Counted from the stretch's first letter, positions 1 to 9,285 are shown. The stretch is DNA of 64,000 nt from Psychrobacter alimentarius (GCF_001606025.1 NZ_CP014945.1:62001-126000), one strand, 5' to 3'. The notes: generated by a model not told the origin, from the sequence alone. Made by a program: numbers and translations.

Positions 1-287
1 CCCTGATAGACCAATACATGCAGTTGACGGAGCATGTTTAGTGTCTCTTTTGGGGAGGTTTTGGGATCCGTGATGAGCTCAAGTAGGCTTTCTGAATAAT
101 CTGTGGTGATAAAAGGATGGGTGAGTTTTGACCCAAGTTTGGTAGGATGCGGCGTTTGAGACAAAAAACCATCAGGCTTAACGCGCAGGCCTTCTTTTTC
201 GATACCACGCAGCATACCTGTTAAATGTTTGCTGTCAAACCAGTTGGGAATGTCAAAGCTGACAAAGCTACTCGCTGAATTACTCAT
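1..287 (-). CDS. gshA: Glutamate-cysteine ligase, N-terminal part (cut by window edge)
   Basis: Only the first ~95 codons are present; the gene runs off the left edge. The product would join glutamate and cysteine with ATP in the first step of glutathione synthesis in the cytoplasm. The translated stretch contains GIEKEGLR near residues 28-35, followed by TPHPTKLGS and TTDYSESLLELIT, the conserved N-terminal signature of the proteobacterial GshA family. The ATG at 287 begins MSNSASSF. An in-frame ATG at 296 would add three residues. Neither start has a strong ribosome binding site. Family assignment is by recognition of the motif; the catalytic core lies outside the window. Confidence 0.88.
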   Translation of the reverse strand, partial: MSNSASSFVSFDIPNWFDSKHLTGMLRGIEKEGLRVKPDGFLSQTPHPTKLGSKLTHPFITTDYSESLLELITDPKTSPKETLNMLRQLHVLVYQ

Positions 288-619
288 AATAGTCATCTAT
301 TGTTATTTATTATGGCGAATCAAAACACGACTGACGTTTGACCATAAAAGAAGTAAATATTGGATTTAGAATTCCGTCAGTTTAGCTCAAAGCTGCTTTG
401 AAAACCACGAGCGATTACAAATACAATAAGCTTTGCAAAGGCACACCCGCCTATCTTTTGGCAGCTGTTTGGCTTCCATAACATTTCTGCTAGACGATAT
501 AAAAATCGATAAAAAAAGCATCTACCAAATAGATAGATGCTATGAATGTGCTGCACTAGGCGATGTACCATAGCGTCAGCTCACCATATAAGGCATCCTG
601 ATAATAATACACCGATACC
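288..619. other. Intergenic gap between gshA and erpA
   Basis: AT-rich gap of 332 bases. It should hold the gshA promoter, which reads leftward, and the erpA terminator at 511-540. A 64-codon minus-strand frame at 377-571 crosses the terminator hairpin and looks like nothing known, so I do not call it a gene. Confidence 0.6.
511..540 (-). terminator. Rho-independent terminator of erpA
   Basis: A 7-bp inverted repeat GCATCTA (518-524) and TAGATGC (534-540) is followed on the minus strand by a run of seven T (A at 511-517 on the plus strand). It sits about 80 bases past the erpA stop codon. Confidence 0.7.
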
Positions 620-1000
620 TTAAATCGAGAATGACGAGCCACAGCCACAAGTGGTGGTGGCATTGGGGTTGGTCACTATAAAGCGCGCCCCTTCTAATCC
701 TTCCGTATAATCAACGGTAGAACCTTGTAAGTACTGATAACTGAGCGAGTCTACGACCAGCGTCACATCACCATTATCAAAATTGGCATCGTCTTCGTTT
801 AAGTCATTAGCGAAATTAAAGCCATAAGAAAAACCTGAACACCCACCGCCTGTCACATAGACACGCAGCATAAGGTCACTGTCACCTTCTTCTTCACGTA
901 GGCGACGTACTTTTTGTGCGGCACTATCGGTCAGTCTTAATACCGTTGGGTCTACAGGCTGGCTTGCGCTTGGATTAAATTGGTTGGCTGATTCGTTCAT
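620..1000 (-). CDS. erpA: Iron-sulfur cluster insertion protein ErpA
   Basis: A-type carrier that passes [Fe-S] clusters to apo-enzymes in the cytoplasm. The 126-residue product has the three family cysteines: C54 in GGGCSG, and C118 and C120 in the C-terminal CGCGSSFSI. The frame stays open to a TTG at 1024, but I choose the ATG at 1000 because GAGG lies five bases upstream of it and the protein then has ordinary length plus a short polar N-terminal tail. It is a single gene with its own terminator. Other A-type proteins (IscA, SufA) share the cysteines; the overall sequence and stand-alone setting favour ErpA. Confidence 0.9.
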   Translation of the reverse strand: MNESANQFNPSASQPVDPTVLRLTDSAAQKVRRLREEEGDSDLMLRVYVTGGGCSGFSYGFNFANDLNEDDANFDNGDVTLVVDSLSYQYLQGSTVDYTEGLEGARFIVTNPNATTTCGCGSSFSI

Positions 1001-1460
1001 ATCTACCTCAGTTGCTAGGATCAAATGCTTTCGTCATCCTGTTTGGGTTTGCTCTATATAGGTTGCAAATAAAGATACGTACGGCGTTTGATTCGATTGG
1101 GTGCTGTCATTAGGGCGGTGCTATGGGCGCATTTTTTCTATTCTATCGAATGCCATCGCCACCATTTTGTGGCGTACTGACACTCATCTGGTAGCAGTAT
1201 ATCATAATGGGGATAAGGATTCGTTTGTCAAGCGTGTTACTGCCAACCAAATTTAACGCTCTAGTACAAATCACTTATCGCGCTATTATTTATAATAAAT
1301 CACATCAATTATTCATCAAATAAATACTTAGTTTTGAAATAGTTATTTAATCATTTGCCTATGCGGCAAGCGTTTGAAATAATAGCCGCCATTAACATGC
1401 CAGATGTGTGTTTTTCTGCTTGCCCCATATTTTATATTACTGTTGAGATGAAGAGATTAT
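1001..1460. other. Divergent promoter region between erpA and the ABC-F gene
   Basis: 460 bases without a supported gene. It holds the divergent promoters. A GC-rich perfect 6-bp hairpin, CGCCAC (1157-1162) and GTGGCG (1169-1174), lies about 160 bases upstream of erpA and has no T run, so it is not a terminator. The part nearest the ABC-F gene is very AT-rich. Confidence 0.5.
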
Positions 1461-3521
1461 ATGATCGAATTTAAAGACGTTGGTGTTCGCCGTGATGGTC
1501 GTGAATTGTTTGCAGGTGCAAGCTTCCAGCTACATCCGGGCCACAAAGTTGGCTTAACGGGCAATAACGGCACAGGCAAATCTACGTTGTTTGCTTTATT
1601 GTTGACACAGATGGGCAAGGGCGATACCGAAGTCACACTGGATAGGGGCGAAGTCAGCATTCCTGATAGCTGGCATGTAGCACACATGGCGCAAGAAGTG
1701 GGTGCCAGCGCTCAGACCGCGATTGACTATGTACTCAGTGGTGATGAGCAGTGGTATGAGATTAATGCCGCTTTGAATGATTTGAGTAGCGTGAGTGATG
1801 AGCAGATTGGCGTATTGCATCAGCAATTTGATGAGATTGATGGCTATCGCACACCAACCAAGGCGGCGCAAATCATGGCAGGTCTTGGTTTTAATACCAG
1901 CCAGCATGAGCTACCCGTAGAAGGGTTTTCGGGAGGCTGGCGCATGCGCTTAAACCTTGCCAAAACCCTGATGAGCCGAGCCGATTTGATGTTGCTCGAT
2001 GAGCCAACCAACCATTTGGATTTGGATGCGATCTTGTGGCTTGAGACGTGGATTAACGCGTACACAGGGTTGGTCATTGTTATCTCGCATGACCAAGCAT
2101 TCTTGGATGCGACCGTTGGTCATATCTTGCATGTCGAACAACAAAAAATCACCCTTTATACGGGTAATTATCAGCAGTTTATTCGTACGCGTCATGAGCG
2201 TATGGCGCAGCAGCAGCAAGCGTTTGAAAAGCAGCAAGCGACCAAAGCACATTTGGATGACTTTATTCGTCGCTTCCGTGCTAAGGCCAGTAAAGCCAAA
2301 CAAGCCCAAAGTCGTATCAAACAGCTTGAGCGTATGGCAGAGTTGTCACCCATGATGGCAGACAATCCTTTTTCTTTCCGATTTTATGAGCCTGCAAATA
2401 TGAGCTCGCCACTGATTGAGCTGACACAGGCAGACATCGGTTATAGCGACACACCGCTATTGCACAACGCCAATGTGCAAGTCACGCCCGATACGCGTCT
2501 TGGTTTGCTTGGGATGAATGGCGCGGGTAAATCCACCTTAATCAAAGCCTTGGTGGGTGAGCTTGGGGTGTTATCAGGCACATACCGTGCATCTGACACT
2601 CTCAAACTTGGTTACTTTAACCAGCATCAAATGGACGTGCTTGATGCTGCCGCAACGCCGCTACAAATGATGCGCCGCTTGGCAGGCAAGACCTCGGATG
2701 CCGAACTGCGTTCTTTCTTGGGCAGTTTTGATTTTCGCGGTGATCGCATTGATACCCCAAGTGAGTTATTTTCTGGTGGCGAACGCGCGCGCCTGACTTT
2801 GGCTTTGATTGTCTGGCAACGTCCAAACGTCCTTGTTCTCGATGAGCCAACCAACCATTTAGATTTACAAATGCGTCAGGCCTTGACCATTGCATTGCAA
2901 GGCTTCCAAGGAGCAGTGGTACTGGTGTCGCATGACCGTGAGCTGATCGCCAATGTCTGTGACGAGTTGTTTTTAGTCCATGATGGTCAAATTGATGAGT
3001 TCGAGGGCGATATCAGTGACTATGGTAAATGGCTTGCTGAAAAGCGTAAGCAAGAAAACGCGCAAGACAAAACTGCCAGCAAGAAAAAGAACAAAAAAGA
3101 CAGCAAAAAATTTGTTTCACGTGAAACAACAAATGCAAAATCTGTTCATCAAGCGGCGTCTGGCTCAGAGACCAAATCAGGTTCAGCTTCGAGTAGCACA
3201 GCAGCGCACAAGAAAGTTTCTACTCAACCGACGCTAAGCAAAGAAGAACAGCGTAAATTGGCCGCAGAACAACGCAAACTAACTGCGCCTGTACGCCGTG
3301 ATATTGAGAATACAGAAAAAACATTGGCTAAAATTAATGAAAAACTGAATGCGCTTGAAGACAAGCTGGCTGATACCAGTCTCTATGAAGAAAGTCGCAA
3401 AGCTGATTTGATGGTTTTATTGAATGAGCAGACGGCATTACAGCAGCAGCACAGTGACAATGAAGAGCAGCTATTGCAGTCAATGACGACGTTAGAAGAG
3501 ATGGAAGCAAATTTTGAGTAA
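1461..3521 (+). CDS. yheS: ABC-F family ATPase, YheS type
   Basis: Soluble ABC-F protein of 686 residues with two ATPase domains and no membrane segments. Members of this family bind ribosomes and modulate translation. Domain 1 has Walker A GNNGTGKS (34-41), signature FSGGW (156-160) and Walker B LMLLDEPTNHLD (176-187). Domain 2 has GMNGAGKS, FSGGER and LVLDEPTNHLD. A lysine/serine-rich linker (about 540-590) leads to a C-terminal coiled coil. The N-terminus resembles YheS rather than Uup or EttA. The linker-coding DNA contains a perfect parS sequence at 3113-3128. Start ATG follows GAGATT. The symbol is by similarity to E. coli YheS; the precise role is not established here. Confidence 0.85.
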   Translation: MIEFKDVGVRRDGRELFAGASFQLHPGHKVGLTGNNGTGKSTLFALLLTQMGKGDTEVTLDRGEVSIPDSWHVAHMAQEVGASAQTAIDYVLSGDEQWYEINAALNDLSSVSDEQIGVLHQQFDEIDGYRTPTKAAQIMAGLGFNTSQHELPVEGFSGGWRMRLNLAKTLMSRADLMLLDEPTNHLDLDAILWLETWINAYTGLVIVISHDQAFLDATVGHILHVEQQKITLYTGNYQQFIRTRHERMAQQQQAFEKQQATKAHLDDFIRRFRAKASKAKQAQSRIKQLERMAELSPMMADNPFSFRFYEPANMSSPLIELTQADIGYSDTPLLHNANVQVTPDTRLGLLGMNGAGKSTLIKALVGELGVLSGTYRASDTLKLGYFNQHQMDVLDAAATPLQMMRRLAGKTSDAELRSFLGSFDFRGDRIDTPSELFSGGERARLTLALIVWQRPNVLVLDEPTNHLDLQMRQALTIALQGFQGAVVLVSHDRELIANVCDELFLVHDGQIDEFEGDISDYGKWLAEKRKQENAQDKTASKKKNKKDSKKFVSRETTNAKSVHQAASGSETKSGSASSSTAAHKKVSTQPTLSKEEQRKLAAEQRKLTAPVRRDIENTEKTLAKINEKLNALEDKLADTSLYEESRKADLMVLLNEQTALQQQHSDNEEQLLQSMTTLEEMEANFE
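3113..3128. promoter_or_regulatory. parS: parS site, perfect 16-bp palindrome
   Basis: The sequence TGTTTCACGTGAAACA is the canonical ParB-binding parS site used in chromosome segregation. It lies inside the ABC-F gene, where it encodes part of the flexible linker (V-S-R-E-T). parS sites usually cluster around the replication origin. That this site is bound by ParB is inference from the exact match. Confidence 0.85.
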
Positions 3522-3583
3522 ATAGTTAAATGTAGAGGTTTTTAATTATTTATTAGGCAGTATTCTGTCTGAAAAACAGTTGT

Positions 3584-3616
3584 AAAAAAGGGAAGGCATA
3601 GGCCTTCCCTTTTTTA
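3584..3616. terminator. Bidirectional terminator between the ABC-F and RlpA-like genes
   Basis: GGGAAGGC (3590-3597) pairs with GCCTTCCC (3602-3609) around a 4-base loop, flanked by six A on the left and six or more T on the right. It can serve both convergent genes. Confidence 0.88.
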
Positions 3617-3628
3617 TTACAGCATTCT

Positions 3629-3991
3629 TTATTCTTTACGGTATTTACCATCTCCATACGAGAGGATTTTCATCGTAGTGGTACATAGCTGACAATCTAT
3701 TTGACTGGCAGCAGCTTTTGATAAATCAAGAATACGGCCTCTAATATAGGGGCCTCGATCTGTGATTTTTACCACAACACTTTCTTTTGTCTTTTGGTTG
3801 GTTACTTGTACTTTTGTACCAAACGGCAGGGTTTTGTGCGCCGCTGTGAGAGAGTTCATATTGAAGATACTACCACTTGCGGTACGTTTACCATGAAACT
3901 TACTACCGTAATAACTCGTGTTACCAGCAAACACCGTGGTACTCAGCAATATTGACAACGTCACAACCAGAGACTTAATTAAATAAGACAT
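3629..3991 (-). CDS. Small secreted RlpA-like double-psi beta-barrel protein
   Basis: 120-residue protein with a hydrophobic signal peptide (1-22, likely cleaved after VFA). The mature part matches the RlpA-like double-psi beta-barrel: YYGSKFHGKRTASG (27-40), LPFGTKV, and TDRGPYIRGRILDLS with the conserved D78. Full RlpA is a lytic transglycosylase with an added SPOR domain; this protein has the barrel alone and no lipobox, so it is probably a free periplasmic cell-wall-associated protein. Two cysteines (C100, C103) could form a disulfide. The start is preceded by AAGG. I leave the symbol blank because it is not full-length RlpA. Confidence 0.8.
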   Translation of the reverse strand: MSYLIKSLVVTLSILLSTTVFAGNTSYYGSKFHGKRTASGSIFNMNSLTAAHKTLPFGTKVQVTNQKTKESVVVKITDRGPYIRGRILDLSKAAASQIDCQLCTTTMKILSYGDGKYRKE

Positions 3992-4611
3992 TTAATACCT
4001 TTTTTCTATGAACGAAATAGACAGAAATATCTGCCTATGTTATCCATACCCCCTATGAGTATAAATAATGGGGGTATTCTACAAGCAAGAACTTGTTATA
4101 TTCTTACCGTGATGTAGGAGAACTTTCAAAGGCAAATGTCTGTTTTTTAAGAGAAAAAAGTGTTTTTAAGCATAAATGTGCAAGTTATAAATTCGTATAA
4201 TACCTTACGAAGCATTGATTTTTATGAGCGAGAGTAAAAAAACTCTCACCAAAACCAGTTAGAAAAAGATATTTTTTATTCTCATGACAGCGTGTGTATC
4301 CAAAAAGCTACGAGTAACATTTGAAGTTGCCAGTAACATTTGTAGGAGAATATATTTGTGACGTAGTTATGGTTAACCATTTATGGATCCTATACTTTCT
4401 TATCTATATCGCTGTTTTACTGAGAAAGAACGGCAGCTTGGTATCACTACTGGTAATATTTATATAACGGTATTTGTTCGTTTTATTGATATCATCGTCT
4501 ATAGACGATAGTCATCATCTGTTATGTCGCAGTCAAACAAATTTCCACACCATAACGTTTTAAATTGGCATATCAGTATCATTTACCTGCTTTTATTTTG
4601 AGGAAAACAAC
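3992..4611. other. Long intergenic region upstream of cbpA
   Basis: 620 AT-rich bases with no convincing ORF. Visible structure: an 8-bp perfect inverted repeat ATACCCCC (4046-4053) and GGGGGTAT (4070-4077) just upstream of the RlpA-like gene; a GAGAGT/ACTCTC hairpin near 4227-4245; and an 11-bp direct repeat AGTAACATTTG at 4313-4323 and 4332-4342. Promoters for both neighbours must lie here, but no clear consensus was picked out. Confidence 0.5.
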
Positions 4612-5625
4612 ATGGCAGAGAAAAATTACTATGACATTTTAGGGGTCAAAAAAGACGCTTCAGACGCTGATATCAAAAAAAAATACCGTAAGCTTGTGCG
4701 TCAATACCATCCAGATGTTAGCGATGATCCAGATGCTGATAATAAGATTGCAGAGATTAATAACGCCTATGAAACCATTAGAGATAAAGACAAGCGCGCC
4801 GAATATGATGCCATGCTAGACAATCCTTTTGCTGGTCAAGGGAGGGGCTTTAATGGTCAATCCGCTGGTGGGCAAGGTGGGTTTCGCTGGGAAGATATTA
4901 AGGGACAATTTGGTGACGGCGAAGCGTATGGCGATGGTGGCTTCCGTTTCGACGATATATTTTCAGCGTTTGGCCGCGGCGCACGTGGCTCAACCAATGA
5001 TCAAGCAAGCGGGCAGTCTCAACGCGGAGGTTTTGATCAATTCGGTGGCGGATTTGGTCCGCAAGACAGCAAAGGTCAAGATCAGCATGCCGAGATTATG
5101 GTTGACCTAGCCTCTGTTTATAATGGGGACGACTATAGTATTAAGTTAAATGTACCCGTTCGCCAGCCTAATGGTAGCGTCGATTATGACAACAAAACGC
5201 TCAAAATTAAAATTCCTAAAGGCATCACTGATGGTAAACAAATCCGCTTAGCAGGACAAGGTGCTGCTGGTAGTGGTGGTGGTAAAAACGGTGACTTATT
5301 CTTAAAAGTAAAAATTCGCCATGCAGACAATATTCGTATCGAAGGTGCGGATGTCTATCAAACCGTGAACATCGCACCATGGGAAGCAGCATTGGGTGAA
5401 AAAATAAACGTCACAACACCAGCAGGTACGCTGGCAGTCAGTATTCCCAAAAATAGCAAGTCGGGTAGCAATTTACGTCTAAAAGGCAAAGGCATTCCGG
5501 CCAAGCAAGCAGGTGATTTGTACTTGACCTTAAATATCGTCAATCCTGATATCACGACTGACGCAGCCACCCAAGCTTATGAGCAGTTAAAACAAGCCTT
5601 TGCCGATACCAATATTGACCGTTAA
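4612..5625 (+). CDS. cbpA: DnaJ-class co-chaperone CbpA
   Basis: Hsp40 co-chaperone that stimulates DnaK; the family member CbpA also binds curved DNA. The 337 residues contain a J domain (1-70) with HPD at 33-35, a Gly/Phe-rich stretch (about 73-155), and two C-terminal substrate-binding beta domains. The CxxCxGxG zinc fingers of true DnaJ are absent, which places it in the CbpA class. It is followed 90 bases downstream by the gene for its modulator CbpM, in the same direction. The start follows AGGAAAACAAC. Assignment is strong because of the cbpA-cbpM pair. Confidence 0.92.
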   Translation: MAEKNYYDILGVKKDASDADIKKKYRKLVRQYHPDVSDDPDADNKIAEINNAYETIRDKDKRAEYDAMLDNPFAGQGRGFNGQSAGGQGGFRWEDIKGQFGDGEAYGDGGFRFDDIFSAFGRGARGSTNDQASGQSQRGGFDQFGGGFGPQDSKGQDQHAEIMVDLASVYNGDDYSIKLNVPVRQPNGSVDYDNKTLKIKIPKGITDGKQIRLAGQGAAGSGGGKNGDLFLKVKIRHADNIRIEGADVYQTVNIAPWEAALGEKINVTTPAGTLAVSIPKNSKSGSNLRLKGKGIPAKQAGDLYLTLNIVNPDITTDAATQAYEQLKQAFADTNIDR

Positions 5626-5715
5626 TGACAGTGATTCATCATCGCTAAAAACCATTGTAAGAGAGATAAAACCATACGAGAACGACGACATAAAGCGTAA
5701 ACGAGGATAATAACT

Positions 5716-6039
5716 ATGAAACACTCGCCTGAATTTACCGATATTATCATGAGCCTAGATGAGCTGGTATCTACCTGTGGTCAAGAGCGCCAATGGGTCA
5801 TCGAATTGATTGAAGAAAATATTATTGAATATGATGTGCCAGAGCGTGAGCAGTTCACGGGTTACCAGCTAACGACTGTGCGCCGCGCGTCACGTTTGAG
5901 TCGCGATTTTGACGCCAGTGTGCCAGCGATTGGTCTGATACTTGAGCTGTTGGACGAGCTTGAGCAGTTACGCCAACTAAAACGTCAGCTAGACACACAA
6001 ACGCCAGTAATTGAAGTGGATATCGACCATTTGAAGTAG
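5716..6039 (+). CDS. cbpM: CbpA modulator CbpM
   Basis: 107-residue MerR-fold-like protein of the CbpM family, which binds the CbpA J domain and blocks its stimulation of DnaK. The sequence has the helix-turn-helix-like pattern (FTGYQLTTVRRASRLSRDFD) and a C-terminal coiled-coil helix LELLDELEQLRQLKRQL. It follows cbpA closely, with a GAGG ribosome site, and shares the terminator at 6066-6091. It probably acts through protein contact rather than by binding DNA. Confidence 0.88.
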   Translation: MKHSPEFTDIIMSLDELVSTCGQERQWVIELIEENIIEYDVPEREQFTGYQLTTVRRASRLSRDFDASVPAIGLILELLDELEQLRQLKRQLDTQTPVIEVDIDHLK

Positions 6040-6065
6040 TGAGATAATCATACAGAATAGACGAT

Positions 6066-6091
6066 AAAAAAGAGCCAAGTGGCTCTTTTTT
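6066..6091. terminator. Bidirectional terminator after cbpM
   Basis: AAAAAGAGCC, a four-base loop, then GGCTCTTTTT. It lies between cbpM and the convergent MFS gene. The stem is nearly the same as that of the terminator at 7868-7893. Confidence 0.85.
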
Positions 6092-6174
6092 ATGTTTATA
6101 AATAACCGAAAATAGCAGATATACGTTGATATTTCATCAAGCGTATTCTCTTTTGGGTCGTAGTATTTTGAGTT

Positions 6175-7362
6175 TTAGCTCGAAACAAACCCATTTCTTC
6201 TAGCAGACCATACTACTGATAGTCCTAATAAGGCAAGCGCAAGGACTGCCCACGGAAACGATACCGCCCCAATGCGTTGTAATAGTATCGCCCCCGCTAC
6301 CCCGCCGCAGGCTATCGCTAGGTTAAATACGGTCACAAGCATGGACTGTGCAACATCAGCGTTATCGCCTGCGGCTCCTGCAAGCGCAGTCTGTAGTAAT
6401 ATTGGTGCGCCGCCAAAGGTCAGTCCCCATATGGCTATACCCACCAGAACAATAGCTGTAGAACCACCAGAGAAACCCAATACTAATGCTCCTATCGCAA
6501 ACACACTCAGACTTATCAAAGCCATCAACCGTAGCCAGTTATCTACTAGCAGTCCAGTAAGCCAAATTCCTACTATGGCAGCAATACCGAATAACAGCAA
6601 TATAGCATCCACTCGCTGTGCCAGCCCAACCGATGCTAAAAATGGCTCGATGTAAGTATAGAGAATGTTGTGAGCCGCGATCCATACAAACAACGTTAGC
6701 AATACAGGGCGAATACCTGGCATCGAAAAAACGTGCCGGATTGATAGGCGCTGTTTGGCTGACTGACCGGCGAAGTCAGGTAATGCCAGACGTACCCAGA
6801 TCAACGATAGCAATGTTAACGCTGACATGATCCAAAACACGCCGCGCCAGTCTAATAGTAGACCGAGCCATGTTCCTAAAGGTACGCCAAAGGCCAGCGC
6901 AATTGGCTGACCCACTCCTGTTATTGCTAACGCACGTCCCCGCATATTGTCTGCCACCATACGCAATACATAGCCAGGTAGTAATCCCCATATGACTCCA
7001 GCTGCCATACCCGCAGCAAAGCGTGCCGCTATAATGATTGCATAGCTGCTTGACAAGGCAGTAACAATATTGAATACCAATAGGCTACCAATTGCCAATA
7101 AGAATAACCGGCGGCGATTCCAACTACGAGTGGCGGCAATCACTGGGATGGCGGCTAGCACAGAACCTAGTGCATAAAACGTTATCAACTGGCCTGCTAG
7201 CGCTTTAGAGACCCCTAATGACTCACTAATTTGTGGTAACAAACCAGCTGGCATGGTTTCGGTCATGATAGTGAGAAAGCCTGCTAATGTGAATGCCAGT
7301 AGCTTCCAGATAGGTAAACTTGGGGCGTTAAGCTCAGAGGTTTTAGGTTCGTCGATATTCAT
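6175..7362 (-). CDS. MFS drug/sugar efflux transporter (DHA1-type)
   Basis: 395-residue inner-membrane protein with about 12 hydrophobic segments, typical of the major facilitator superfamily. It opens with WKLLAFTLAGFLTIMTETMPAGLLPQI, and the RSWNRRRLF loop after TM2 is the usual MFS motif-A position. Closest family feeling is to the AraJ/YdhP/NepI group of exporters; the substrate cannot be read from sequence. The start ATG has GGAGG ten bases upstream. It stands alone: convergent with cbpM, with the MITE-like element upstream. No linked regulator gene is present. Confidence 0.82.
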   Translation of the reverse strand: MNIDEPKTSELNAPSLPIWKLLAFTLAGFLTIMTETMPAGLLPQISESLGVSKALAGQLITFYALGSVLAAIPVIAATRSWNRRRLFLLAIGSLLVFNIVTALSSSYAIIIAARFAAGMAAGVIWGLLPGYVLRMVADNMRGRALAITGVGQPIALAFGVPLGTWLGLLLDWRGVFWIMSALTLLSLIWVRLALPDFAGQSAKQRLSIRHVFSMPGIRPVLLTLFVWIAAHNILYTYIEPFLASVGLAQRVDAILLLFGIAAIVGIWLTGLLVDNWLRLMALISLSVFAIGALVLGFSGGSTAIVLVGIAIWGLTFGGAPILLQTALAGAAGDNADVAQSMLVTVFNLAIACGGVAGAILLQRIGAVSFPWAVLALALLGLSVVWSARRNGFVSS

Positions 7363-7594
7363 ATCGCTTTTGCCTCCGTTACCGTACAGAAAACAAAATT
7401 AATATAGGATATAGGGAAAATGATGCTGTTAATGTTCATGTTAATTTCTTTTAATAATAGGTAAAACCCCTGTCCATAAATGGCTAGGGTATTCGTGTAT
7501 TTTGAGTATCTATCGATCGATGCGATTAAGCACCAAAACTGATGTAGACAAGGCTACAAGGGTGACTGTGGAATAGATTGAATTGTACAACTAA

Positions 7595-7750
7595 GGCGTG
7601 TCCTCAATTCAAACGGTTGTATCTAAATAGGCTAGATTTTGCAAAATACTATCAAATAGTTGATTGATAGCTTGATATTATTTGCACTACTTTCCTCGTT
7701 TGACTGCCATCTATTTCATTTTACGACCCTTTTTAAAATAAGGACACGTC
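7595..7750. mobile_element. Candidate MITE (non-autonomous IS5-like element)
   Basis: The ends are near-perfect inverted repeats: GGCGTGTCCT (7595-7604) and AGGACACGTC (7741-7750), whose reverse complement is GACGTGTCCT, one mismatch in ten. The flanks are CTAA (7591-7594) and CTAG (7751-7754), both matching the YTAR target of the IS5 group with one difference between copies. The 156-bp interior is AT-rich, full of stops and too short for a transposase. I infer a miniature element; copy number in the genome is unknown. Confidence 0.55.
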
Positions 7751-7867
7751 CTAGAGTCTAAAGTAGATGTGAAGTATAACTGGGTTTTTAAAACAGACGT
7801 ATGGTGCTATGTATCGTTTTCAGATTGAGAAAACATCCTAGTTCATAGGACCAAATTTTTTAGCAAT

Positions 7868-7893
7868 AAAAAAGAGCCAAATGGCCCTTTTTT
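7868..7893 (-). terminator. Terminator of sstT
   Basis: AAAAAAGAGCC, AAAT loop, GGCCCTTTTTT, with one stem mismatch. It lies 24 bases past the sstT stop and resembles the terminator at 6066-6091. Confidence 0.75.
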
Positions 7894-7916
7894 ATTTGTG
7901 AGCGTGTTTCTAACTA

Positions 7917-9119
7917 TTAACGTGAATAGGTAGGATCAGCCGCCGCTGTGAACAACACATCGGTTGATGAGTTCAGGGCCGTTTCTGCTGAGTCTTGAAT
8001 CACACCGATGATAAAGCCAATGGCAACCACTTGCATGGCGATGTCGTTTGGAATATTAAACAGACTAGCAGCGAGAGGGATTAGTAGCAATGAACCACCA
8101 GCAACCCCAGAGGCGCCACATGCACTAATCGTTGCAACCAAGCTTAATAATAGCGCTGACGCGAAAGTCACTTCGATACCAAGCGTATGTGCTGCGGCAA
8201 GCGTCAACACGTTAATAGTGATTGCCGCGCCTGCCATGTTGATAGTGGCGCCTAAGGGAATCGTCACCGAATAAGTGTCTTCATGTAGACCCAGTTTGCG
8301 CGCCAAATTCATGTTGACAGGAATGTTGGCCGCTGAACTACGGGTAAAGAATGCTGTAATCCCTGACTCACGCAAACATCTAAATACCAATGGGTAAGGG
8401 TTTTTGCCCGTTTTGACAAGGACAATAATAGGGTTGGCGACGAGAGCGATAAATAGCATACAACCGATCAGTACCATCAAAATACGTGCATAACCAGCTA
8501 AAGCCTCAAAGCCTGTCTCAGCTACCGTATTGGCGACCAAACCCAATATACCGAAAGGTGCTAAGGCAATGACCCATTTTACTACTTGTGAGATCGCATC
8601 AGAAAAGTCGCTGACCACCGCACGCGCAGTGTCGCTGGCCTGACGTAAGGCAAAACCGATGATAATTGCCCAAGCCAAAATACCAATATAATTGGCTTCA
8701 GCAATTGCATTGACAGGGTTTGCGACCAGATTCATAAGTAAGTTGGTCAACACTTCTTTTAGACCTGCTGGTGGTACTTGCTCAATCGTGGCATTTACTA
8801 ACACCAACTCAGTTGGGAATAAAAAGCTTGCCATGACTGCGGTGAGGGCTGCCAAAAAAGTGCCGAACATATACATAATCAGCACTGGCTTAACATACAC
8901 TTCATTGCCACTGCGGTGTTGGCTAATGGCGGCCATGACCAGAACAAAGACCAACACGGGAGCAACTGCTTTTAAGGCACCAACAAATAGTGTCCCTAAC
9001 AATCCCAATGCGACACCAACGCTTGGCGCTAACCAACCAATCAATACTCCCAATACTAAACCGATAATAATCAGCGGTACCAGTCCTATACGCTGATACA
9101 TCGCAATCAATGAACGCAT
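7917..9119 (-). CDS. sstT: Serine/threonine:sodium symporter SstT
   Basis: 400-residue inner-membrane symporter of the dicarboxylate/amino acid:cation symporter (DAACS) family that takes up serine and threonine with sodium. Features include many membrane helices, the [17 protein letters not shown] re-entrant serine-rich loop, and [28 protein letters not shown], all characteristic of SstT. Length agrees with the E. coli family (about 414). The start ATG is preceded by GAGGGTGTATAG. It is a single-gene unit with its own terminator at 7868-7893. Confidence 0.93.
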   Translation of the reverse strand: MRSLIAMYQRIGLVPLIIIGLVLGVLIGWLAPSVGVALGLLGTLFVGALKAVAPVLVFVLVMAAISQHRSGNEVYVKPVLIMYMFGTFLAALTAVMASFLFPTELVLVNATIEQVPPAGLKEVLTNLLMNLVANPVNAIAEANYIGILAWAIIIGFALRQASDTARAVVSDFSDAISQVVKWVIALAPFGILGLVANTVAETGFEALAGYARILMVLIGCMLFIALVANPIIVLVKTGKNPYPLVFRCLRESGITAFFTRSSAANIPVNMNLARKLGLHEDTYSVTIPLGATINMAGAAITINVLTLAAAHTLGIEVTFASALLLSLVATISACGASGVAGGSLLLIPLAASLFNIPNDIAMQVVAIGFIIGVIQDSAETALNSSTDVLFTAAADPTYSR

Positions 9120-9247
9120 CTATACACCCTCGAATTAGTCAGTAAACAAACAAATAATGATAAAAAGTAAAAGTAGGCGCAAGATAGTAACATTTTTCAA
9201 CATGAGCGCCTACCTTTAACCCTTCTCTATACAGACCGATATATCGC

Positions 9248-9285
9248 AAAAAAAACGCCCGTATCACAAAGGATAGGGCGTTTTT
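9248..9285 (-). terminator. Terminator of the pepA-holC operon
   Basis: AAAAACGCCC (9251-9260) pairs with GGGCGTTTTT (9276-9285) around a 15-base loop, with a T run on the minus strand. It lies just past holC. Confidence 0.75.

Larger units (their letters stand above)
7363..7916. other. Intergenic region containing a MITE-like insertion
   Basis: 554 bases without a gene. It contains the MFS promoter side, the 156-bp element at 7595-7750, and the sstT terminator. Short frames here are broken by stops. Confidence 0.6.

Noticed and set aside
377..571. 64-codon minus-strand ORF between gshA and erpA
   Set aside because: It runs across the erpA terminator hairpin, has no recognisable family and no supported ribosome site.
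6272..6655. 127-codon ORF antisense to the MFS transporter
   Set aside because: Shadow frame of a clear 12-helix transporter gene.
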